A DNA stretch of 11,115 bases, from contig DIGC01000019.1 of assembly GCA_002419445.1 (NCBI GenBank), positions 1 through 11,115 on the forward strand, read 5' to 3'. The first letter of the stretch is position 1. Each line of letters starts with the position of its first letter. The notes beneath the pieces were generated by a model. It was not told where the DNA came from, ran no database searches, and saw only the letters and a program-made list of their open reading frames with translations. Positions 5,802 through 11,115 of the stretch are shown here, one piece after another. The position numbers and the translations under genes were made by a program. The DNA is from Caryophanales bacterium UBA5732. GTDB lineage: Bacteria; Bacillota_I; Bacilli_A; Izemoplasmatales; Hujiaoplasmataceae.

Positions 5802-6095
5802 ATAATCCTTCATCTTTTTTTCTTTTATTAACTTCTTAGTTATAGATTTTTTTTGTTGACCAAAGGCTTTTAGTCCTTCTTTTTGAAAAGCATTTAAGAT
5901 AAAAAGCATTATCAATTCTTTTAATTAGTCCGTCAATCCACCATAAGATAAGGCCTCTTCAAGAGCTTCTTCGGATTTTAATTTATTAGGTGTAGCGCGT
6001 TTATCGAATTTGATGAACATGCCTTCATCACTTTGATGATTTTCTTCTAAAAATTTATGCATTTCATCTCTATTTGTAAAATGGACTATCTTCAT
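5802..6095 (-). pseudogene. Frameshifted, truncated YdeI/OmpD-associated family gene
   Basis: After AAGGAGA (6102-6108), ATG 6095 opens MKIVHFTNRDEMHKFL, then ...GMFIKFDKRATPNKLKSEEALEEALSYG, which is the N-terminal pattern of the YdeI/OmpD-associated family. A one-base loss near 5940-5942 throws the frame into a stop at 5925-5927. In the shifted frame the family continues perfectly: WIDGLIKRIDNAFYLK, then FSKRRTKSLWSTKK. A second shift in an eight-base homopolymer (5847-5854) returns to the first frame (ITKKLIKEKKMKDY). Homology then ends at about 5802 beside an IS-like end, so the C-terminal half of the roughly 190-aa family is missing. The first frame could still give a 56-aa peptide. The intact family is of uncertain function, sometimes linked to bacteriocin or peptide resistance. 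Confidence 0.75.
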
Positions 6096-6156
6096 AGTTT
6101 ATCTCCTTATTTCTTTTCATATCCTAGCATATATAATAAAGCATTTCAATATTTAA

Positions 6157-6175
6157 CGATAATTAAGCGATAATT
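6157..6175 (+). repeat. Tandem direct repeat CGATAATT x2
   Basis: CGATAATT occurs at 6157-6164 and 6168-6175, 11 bases apart, so both copies face the same side of the helix. It lies 60-80 bases before the start of the membrane-protein gene and could be a regulator-binding site. It may equally be chance in AT-rich DNA. Confidence 0.25.
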
Positions 6176-6235
6176 CTTCATAAATACCAATCTTTATGAT
6201 AAAATTATTAAAGAAGTTTTTGGAGGTTTTAGATT

Positions 6236-6955
6236 ATGAAAGAACGTCGACAAAAGGATAAAAAAGAAGTTTTGGTTTATGAGATATTTTCGAAGATTTT
6301 CTTAGTCTTGGGTTTCATTAGTATTTTCTTGGCAATTATGTTAGATGACCAAAGACCTGATGAAAACTGGATGACTTATGGAATTATTGTTTTCTTATTG
6401 CTTAACGTGGTTTCTTTATACTTAAAGAGTATCATCAAAGCTGATAAGGATGTTAATAAGCTAGAAAAGAAAAAAGAGTTATACAATAATCTAGAGTTAA
6501 GTGAAGTTGATTTTACTTCCTATGAAGAGATTGAGGCTGGTTTAGTCGAAAACAAGTATGAACTTTTAAGTAACGGCTATTATCATAAAAGGATTAAGTC
6601 AACGGGAATTTGTTTATATGCTAAGTTTTTAAAAGTGGTAAATTTAGAAGATTCTGTTGCTAGAGAATGCGTTAAGTTTAAAAAGTTTTATGAGAATAAT
6701 TGTCAGGCAATCAACGGTATCTTATTTGTGACTCTAAAAGAAATCAAAGATTCTGATAAAGAATTCATTAGAATATTATCACGAGATTACTTATTGTTAG
6801 AAGAAGCGTCTTTGAATAAAGAAAAGCTTTCAGTTATTACCGTTATTGTTGATGAAGTAAATAAGAAAGCATATTATCTAGAGGCCAAAGACTCTTATAC
6901 GACGAGAATTTATAGCCATGGTTCAATCATTTTAAGGAAAATATTTAAGAAATAG
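6236..6955 (+). CDS. Unrecognised membrane-anchored protein with a cytosolic C-terminal domain
   Basis: I do not recognise a family for this 239-aa protein. A basic N-terminus (KERRQKDKK) precedes two predicted membrane helices, about residues 17-36 (FSKIFLVLGFISIFLAIML) and 46-63 (MTYGIIVFLLLNVVSLYL). A lysine-rich linker follows (about 64-82), then a soluble domain of about 150 residues with alternating strand-like segments (YHKRIKSTGICLYAKFLKVV, INGILFVTLKEI, LSVITVIVDEV, KKAYYLEAK). By the positive-inside rule both ends should be cytosolic. GGAGG lies 9 bases before the ATG. The exporter gene starts 28 bases after the stop with no terminator between, so the two are probably one operon. 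A role in sensing for, or assisting, the exporter is speculation. Confidence 0.75.
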   Translation: MKERRQKDKKEVLVYEIFSKIFLVLGFISIFLAIMLDDQRPDENWMTYGIIVFLLLNVVSLYLKSIIKADKDVNKLEKKKELYNNLELSEVDFTSYEEIEAGLVENKYELLSNGYYHKRIKSTGICLYAKFLKVVNLEDSVARECVKFKKFYENNCQAINGILFVTLKEIKDSDKEFIRILSRDYLLLEEASLNKEKLSVITVIVDEVNKKAYYLEAKDSYTTRIYSHGSIILRKIFKK

Positions 6956-6983
6956 TTAGTTTTAATCGAAATTAGAGGTTTAT

Positions 6984-8381
6984 ATGAGAAGTTTCATTGG
7001 TGATAAGCCGTTTTATAAAAGGTTGTTTGCGATTTCTTTACCGATTGTTTTGCAGCAACTTTTAACATCGAGCTTACAGTTAATTGACAATTTAATGGTT
7101 GGTGATTTGGGAGAATTAGCAATCGGTTCCGTTTCAGTTGTCAATCAACTGTATTTTGTCATCATTTTGATCACCTTTGGAGCTTTGGGCGGAGCGGGGA
7201 TTTTTACCGCTCAGTACTTTGGGTCAAAAGAAGAAGAGAAGTTAAAACAGACATTTAGATTTAAATTAATTACCGCTTTTTTATTAGTGGTCTTATCATT
7301 AGTCGTTTTTACAATCTTCGGTCGATATTTAATCGGGTTTTTTACGGAAAATGAAGTTACAATTAGCGGTGGGTTGGATTATCTTAATATTGTTAAATGG
7401 AGCATGTTGCCATGGGCGTTTTCAATTGCGATCTCTACGACTTTTAGAGAAATCGGTACGACTAAACCTTTGTTATGGATAACAGTTGGAGCGATTGTGA
7501 CCAATACGGTTTTAAACTATTTATTGATTTTCGGTAAGTTTGGTTTTCCTGAGTTGGGAATTAAGGGTGCGGCTTACGGGACTTTAGCTTCAAGATTTGT
7601 AGAATTCTTCTTGATGTATTTGTTATTGTTAAAAAGAGGAAAGATCTTTAACACGAAGATTAAACATATTTTTAAGATAAATGCTTTTGTATTTAAGGCA
7701 ATTGTTATTATGGCGATTCCTTTATTATTAAATGAATTCTTTTGGTCAATGGGACAAACCATGTTTTTACAGTCTTTCTCGACCAGAGGAGACAGTGCCC
7801 TTGCGGCGATGAACATTACTAATGCTATTAGTCAATTAGTCTTTGTGACCTTTGGGGGTATTGGGACTGGTATCGCCGTAATGGTCGGTAACACATTAGG
7901 AATGAATCAATTGGAAAAGGCTAAAGATAATGCTAAAAAGGTTATTGCTTTTGCGGTGATGTTTGCTTTTGTGACTGGTGCGTTTTTATTTATTTTGAGT
8001 TATTTTATCTTGGATCTTTATGATATTTCTGAAGCTACGAGAAGAATTGCCGGTAGTAATATTAGGATAAATGCGATTTTTATTCCTGTTTATTCTTTTA
8101 ATGTTTCGATGTATTTTACTTTAAGAGCCGGTGGCGATACTAAATCAACGATGTTGATGGATTCAGGATATATGTGGGTTATGCAAGTGCCAATTATTTT
8201 CGTACTCGCAAGAGTTACTAATCTTGATGTAATAATGTTGTTTTTAATTGTACAGTTATTGGAACTACCAAAATCTGTTTTTGCTTTATCTAGATATAGA
8301 AAAGAAAACTGGGTTAGAAACTTGGCGATAGAAAACGAAGAGAATGCTAAGAAATTAATCTTGGAAACAAATAATTCTTGA
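6984..8381 (+). CDS. MATE-family multidrug/cation antiporter
   Basis: The 465-aa integral membrane protein has about 12 hydrophobic segments. The opening is typical of MATE (NorM/DinF-like) transporters: KRLFAISLPIVLQQLLTSSL, QLIDNLMVGDLGELAIGSVS, then GALGGAGIFTAQYFG. The second half repeats the pattern (IPLLLNEFFWSMGQTMFLQSF, ALAAMNITNAISQLVF, GIGTGIAVMVGNTLG), reflecting the two MatE domains. Such proteins export drugs, organic cations or metabolites using a Na+ or H+ gradient; the substrate cannot be read from sequence. AGAGG lies 5 bases before the ATG. The TGA stop is followed 7 bases later by the next promoter, with no obvious terminator, so some readthrough into the T-box leader is possible. 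Confidence 0.93.
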   Translation: MRSFIGDKPFYKRLFAISLPIVLQQLLTSSLQLIDNLMVGDLGELAIGSVSVVNQLYFVIILITFGALGGAGIFTAQYFGSKEEEKLKQTFRFKLITAFLLVVLSLVVFTIFGRYLIGFFTENEVTISGGLDYLNIVKWSMLPWAFSIAISTTFREIGTTKPLLWITVGAIVTNTVLNYLLIFGKFGFPELGIKGAAYGTLASRFVEFFLMYLLLLKRGKIFNTKIKHIFKINAFVFKAIVIMAIPLLLNEFFWSMGQTMFLQSFSTRGDSALAAMNITNAISQLVFVTFGGIGTGIAVMVGNTLGMNQLEKAKDNAKKVIAFAVMFAFVTGAFLFILSYFILDLYDISEATRRIAGSNIRINAIFIPVYSFNVSMYFTLRAGGDTKSTMLMDSGYMWVMQVPIIFVLARVTNLDVIMLFLIVQLLELPKSVFALSRYRKENWVRNLAIENEENAKKLILETNNS

Positions 8382-8388
8382 TAATTGC

Positions 8389-8417
8389 TTGACACTTAGA
8401 GATTATTTAACTATAAT
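8389..8417 (+). promoter_or_regulatory. Consensus sigma-A promoter of the serS-alr operon
   Basis: A perfect TTGACA (8389-8394), a 17-base spacer and a perfect TATAAT (8412-8417) give an ideal housekeeping promoter. Transcription should begin near 8424, just before the T-box leader. A strong constitutive promoter is what one expects when control is by later attenuation. Confidence 0.95.
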
Positions 8418-8423
8418 AAGTTT

Positions 8424-8657
8424 TGAAAATGATGAAGAGGATAAGGAATATTGAAAAGTTTATTAAGAAGAGAGTCAGTTAATGGTGAAAGATTGACATA
8501 AACTAATATTCTATCTACCTTGGAGTGAGACTAACTATCTCCGCTATGATCTAGCGTTACAAAGGATTTCAAGTGCTAGTTTTTAACTAGAACTAAGGTG
8601 GCACCACGGAAAGATTTATTTCGTCCTTTACTAATATTTAAGTAGAGGACGTTTTTT
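8424..8657 (+). promoter_or_regulatory. T-box riboswitch leader, seryl-specific (UCU specifier, UGGC acceptor pairing)
   Basis: The conserved T-box sequence AACTAAGGTGGCACCACGG is at 8591-8609. Its UGGC (8599-8602) would pair with a GCCA tRNA 3' end, matching the discriminator G73 of tRNA-Ser. In stem I, GAATATT (8446-8452) pairs with AATATTC (8505-8511), with an upper helix around GTCA/TGAC and a GGTGA-type distal loop. Below the helix the specifier loop reads TATCTA (8512-8517), giving serine codon UCU at 8514-8516 followed by A and the closing CC. GGAG/CTCC (about 8522-8542) is a middle stem and CTAGTT/AACTAG (about 8576-8590) a further one. Uncharged tRNA-Ser should stabilise the antiterminator and switch on serS-alr. 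Confidence 0.95.
8622..8657 (+). terminator. Regulated terminator of the T-box leader
   Basis: CGTCCTTTACT (8622-8632) pairs with AGTAGAGGACG (8641-8651) in an 11-bp stem with one G-U pair and an 8-base loop, followed by TTTTTT (8652-8657). It lies about 20 bases ahead of the serS start and is the default off-structure that the antiterminator replaces when tRNA-Ser is uncharged. Confidence 0.92.
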
Positions 8658-8676
8658 AATAAAAGGGGAGATTATT

Positions 8677-9954
8677 ATGTTAGATATTGAAATGATTATG
8701 CATGATCCGGAATATGTAAAAAAAGCGTTGTTAAAACGCGGTTTTGAGGTTGATTTTAAAGGATTTATTGAACTCAGAGAAAAAAGAAATGAACTGATTA
8801 AACGGATTGAAGAAGTTAGAGCGTTAAGGAATAAACTATCGAAATCAGTCGGTGAATATAAACGTGAGAAAAAAGATACTACGGAATTGTTTTTAGAAAT
8901 TGAAAAAATTAAGAATTCGGTTGATCAAGATGAAGTTTCTTTAGAAAAAATTGAGAATGAAATCAATGAATTTTTGCTTAAGTTACCAAATCTTCCTGAT
9001 GAAGATTTGTTATCTGGCGAAAAAGAAAATAATGTCGTTGTTTCTGTTAATAAAGACCAACCGGAATTTGATTTTGAGATCAAAGATCACGTTGAACTTG
9101 CGACGTCATTAGGTTTGATTGATTATGAAAGAGCTGCGAAGATCAGTGGCAGAGGAACATGGATCTATACAAACTTAGGGGCGAGATTAGAGTGGGCTTT
9201 ATTAAACTTCTTTATCGATGAACATTTAAAAGACGGTTATGAGTTTTTATTAGTTCCCCATCTATTGAATTATGAATCAGGACAAACTGCAGGTCAATTT
9301 CCTAAATTTAAGGATGATGTTTTTTGGCTTGAAGGTGAAAGTCCTAGAAAGTTCTTATTGCCGACAGCGGAAACAGCGCTTGTTAATATCCATCGTAATG
9401 AGATATTAGATTTAAAGGCTTTGCCGAGAAAATATTTTTCTTATAGTCCGTGTTACAGAAGAGAAGCTGGAAGTTATCGTTCCGAAGAACGAGGAATGAT
9501 TAGAGGTTATCAATTTAATAAAGTGGAAATGGTTCAATACACTACACCTGATGATAGCGACGACGCTTTCTTGGAATTGATGGTTAAAGCTGAAACTTTG
9601 ATGAAGAAGTTAGGACTTCATTATCAAGTTTCAAAACTTGCGGCAGGTGATGTAAGTTTTGCGATGGCAAGAACTTTCGATATTGAAGTTTGGTTGCCTT
9701 CAATTAAGATTTATAAAGAAGTAAGTTCTGTTTCTAACTCTAGAAGTTTTCAAGCAAGAAGAGGAATGATTAGATATCGTAATGAAGAAGGAAAAGTTGA
9801 TTATGTTCACACGTTAAACGGTTCGGGATTAGCTACATCTAGACTTTTACCTGCAATCTTAGAACAGTTTCAAACCGTTGAAGGTAATGTTATTGTTCCT
9901 GAAGTATTAGTTCCTTATATGGGTGGTATTAAAGTTTTGACAAAGGTGAAATAA
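8677..9954 (+). CDS. serS: Seryl-tRNA synthetase (divergent bacterial form)
   Basis: This 425-aa class II synthetase charges tRNA-Ser with serine. The N-terminal helical arm that grips tRNA-Ser (about 28-100) is rich in K and E coiled-coil residues. The catalytic core shows TAE (230-232) of the serine pocket, motif 2 (about 256-284: SYSPCYRREAGSYRSEER then GMIRGYQFNKVE), FDIEVWLPS, SNSRSFQARR (353-362) and motif 3 (about 379-399: TLNGSGLATSRLLPAILEQF). The usual motif-2 loop in Bacillus and E. coli enzymes is [14 protein letters not shown], so this protein belongs to a divergent branch. The GGGGAG ribosome binding site (8665-8670) is 6 bases before ATG 8677. Control by the upstream seryl T-box supports the assignment independently. 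Whether a second, ordinary serS exists elsewhere in the genome cannot be seen. Confidence 0.95.
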   Translation: MLDIEMIMHDPEYVKKALLKRGFEVDFKGFIELREKRNELIKRIEEVRALRNKLSKSVGEYKREKKDTTELFLEIEKIKNSVDQDEVSLEKIENEINEFLLKLPNLPDEDLLSGEKENNVVVSVNKDQPEFDFEIKDHVELATSLGLIDYERAAKISGRGTWIYTNLGARLEWALLNFFIDEHLKDGYEFLLVPHLLNYESGQTAGQFPKFKDDVFWLEGESPRKFLLPTAETALVNIHRNEILDLKALPRKYFSYSPCYRREAGSYRSEERGMIRGYQFNKVEMVQYTTPDDSDDAFLELMVKAETLMKKLGLHYQVSKLAAGDVSFAMARTFDIEVWLPSIKIYKEVSSVSNSRSFQARRGMIRYRNEEGKVDYVHTLNGSGLATSRLLPAILEQFQTVEGNVIVPEVLVPYMGGIKVLTKVK

Positions 9955-11054
9955 TGGTTATTGATCGATTAAGGGCTGTTGTTAATTTAGATAATCTAAT
10001 TTACAATTATGAGCTTTTAAAAAAACTTAATCAAGGTAAGGAAATCTTTGCGGTGGTTAAAGCTGATGCTTATGGTCATGGCGCGAAGATGTGTTCTTTA
10101 TATTTACAAAAACACGGGTGTAATTATTTCGCGGTCACAGTTTTAAAAGAAGCTATAGAACTTAGAGACAGCGGTATAAATAAAGAAATCCTTATTTTTG
10201 GTAAGACTGATCCTTTAAACTCTAGTTATTTGGTAGAACATGATTTGTGTCAAACTGTATTTTCTTATGATTACGCTGAAGAGTTAAATCGCTATGGCAA
10301 AAAAATCAGAGTTCATCTGATTATTGATACGGGAATGTCAAGACTGGGGATTTTATACCATAAAGAAGCGCAAATTGATAATGTCGTAAACGAAATCAAG
10401 AAGATAAGTAAGTTACCGAATATCGAAATAGTTGGAATTTACAGTCATTTTGTTTCGAGTGATAGCGATAAGGAACTGACTGCTTACCAACAAAAGCTTT
10501 TTAATGAGTTATTAAAAAGGCTAAAGAGTGAAAAAATTAGTTATGGGCTGGTCCATTTACAGAATAGTTCGGGCGTAGTCACGATTAAAAATATTGATTA
10601 TGATTTAGCTAGATGCGGTATCGCTCTTTATGGATATCCACCGGTTAAGACCGAAGATAAATTTCTTCCGGTGATGAGTGTTTTTGCGAAAGTGATTTCG
10701 TTAAGACAGATAGAAGCTGGTGACTCGGTGAGTTACGGTAGAACTTTTGTCGCAAAAGACGAAATGACAATCGCCACAATCGCGATTGGTTATGCGGATG
10801 GATATATGAGGATCTTAAGCAATAACGATTATTTCTATTATAAAGGTTATGAATTACCGGTTGTCGGTCGGATTTGCATGGGAATGACAATGGTAAATGT
10901 TACTGGTGTTGAAATTAAAGAAGGCGCAGAAGTCGAAGTATTTGGCGAAAGAAAACTTTTGGAGCCCATGGCTAAAAGAGCTTTGACAATTACTTATGAA
11001 CTGCTGACCAATCTTGCAAAACCGCGAATCGATAAAATTTATATAAATAAATAA
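9954..11054 (+). CDS. alr: Alanine racemase-type PLP amino-acid racemase
   Basis: This 366-aa fold-type III PLP enzyme normally converts L-Ala to D-Ala for peptidoglycan. The N-terminal barrel carries the PLP lysine K36 in AVVKADAYGHG (33-43), with Y40; R130 in DTGMSRLGI; and RCGIALYGYPP (220-230), where most homologues have RPGIALYG. The C-terminal beta-domain carries the second catalytic base Y261 (VSYGRTF) and Y348 (TYELLTNL), equivalent to the Tyr354 that favours alanine over serine. An unusual feature is GRICMGMTMVNV where the family has GR(V/I)xMDQxMVD, so the conserved Asp and Gln are Gly and Met. ATG 9954 shares one base with the serS stop (TAATG), and AAGGTGA (9943-9949) is the ribosome binding site, so it is translationally coupled and under the seryl T-box. 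Confidence 0.93.
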   Translation: MVIDRLRAVVNLDNLIYNYELLKKLNQGKEIFAVVKADAYGHGAKMCSLYLQKHGCNYFAVTVLKEAIELRDSGINKEILIFGKTDPLNSSYLVEHDLCQTVFSYDYAEELNRYGKKIRVHLIIDTGMSRLGILYHKEAQIDNVVNEIKKISKLPNIEIVGIYSHFVSSDSDKELTAYQQKLFNELLKRLKSEKISYGLVHLQNSSGVVTIKNIDYDLARCGIALYGYPPVKTEDKFLPVMSVFAKVISLRQIEAGDSVSYGRTFVAKDEMTIATIAIGYADGYMRILSNNDYFYYKGYELPVVGRICMGMTMVNVTGVEIKEGAEVEVFGERKLLEPMAKRALTITYELLTNLAKPRIDKIYINK

Positions 11055-11067
11055 GTAATTAAATAAG

Positions 11068-11101
11068 AAAATAACGAAGTCAATGACCTCGTTATTTTTT
11101 T
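11068..11101 (+). terminator. Rho-independent terminator of the serS-alr operon
   Basis: AAAATAACGA (11068-11077) pairs with TCGTTATTTT (11089-11098). After one A-C mismatch, GTC/GAC continues the stem around the loop AAT, and the stem runs into a T7 tract (11095-11101). It begins 14 bases after the alr stop, closing the operon. Confidence 0.92.
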
Positions 11102-11115
11102 ATTTAATAGGAAAT

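Noticed and set aside
7574..7816. Minus-strand open frame within the MATE gene
   Set aside because: Shadow of the transporter coding sequence, no start signal.
10645..10890. Minus-strand open frame within alr
   Set aside because: Antisense to conserved alanine racemase motifs including the catalytic Tyr region.
1..11115. CRISPR array, tRNA or rRNA genes
   Set aside because: No regularly spaced direct repeats and no tRNA cloverleaf or rRNA signature were recognised on either strand.

Overview
The window is AT-rich DNA from a low-GC, Gram-positive-type anaerobe: Bacillota or a walled or wall-less relative such as the Acholeplasma/Izemoplasma/Erysipelotrichia side. This is a guess, resting on strong AGGAGG-type ribosome binding sites, a T-box leader, TGA used as a real stop (for example at 8379-8381), an NADH-linked [FeFe]-hydrogenase and a MATE pump. 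No rRNA, tRNA, CRISPR array or intact mobile element was seen.

Layout. (1) 1-246: a short decayed coding relic, then a promoter. (2) 253-1216 (+): an XRE-type DNA-binding regulator and a small acidic-tailed protein, apparently co-transcribed and both built from the same roughly 27-residue LxPFhxxEx repeat, ending in a strong terminator. (3) 1240-1660: a gene graveyard holding a clean 11-bp inverted repeat of GntR/YtrA-operator type, the first codons of an ABC-transporter ATPase, and a GNAT acetyltransferase relic with in-frame stops. (4) 1775-5230 (-): a three-gene operon for a trimeric NADH-dependent [FeFe]-hydrogenase in the order NuoE-like, NuoF-like, HydA-like, with near-overlapping genes and a terminator at 1701-1737. 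(5) 5231-6095: the hydrogenase leader, an unexplained structured stretch, and a twice-frameshifted, truncated YdeI-family pseudogene that stops at a sequence resembling an IS150-group end. (6) 6236-8381 (+): an unrecognised two-helix membrane protein and a MATE-family exporter. (7) 8389-11101 (+): a consensus promoter, a seryl T-box leader, a divergent serS, alr overlapping it by one base, and a terminator.

How the parts work together. The hydrogenase most likely reoxidises NADH by making H2 in a fermentative cell. Its NuoF-like subunit is the short form without the extra Fe-S domains seen in electron-bifurcating HydB, which points to a simple NADH-dependent enzyme. The seryl T-box should read uncharged tRNA-Ser (specifier UCU, acceptor-pairing UGGC) and raise SerRS and, by co-transcription, a fold-type III PLP amino-acid racemase. 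The most novel items are the repeat-sharing regulator/partner pair, the T-box-controlled divergent SerRS plus racemase operon, and the two decay zones that bracket the hydrogenase operon.
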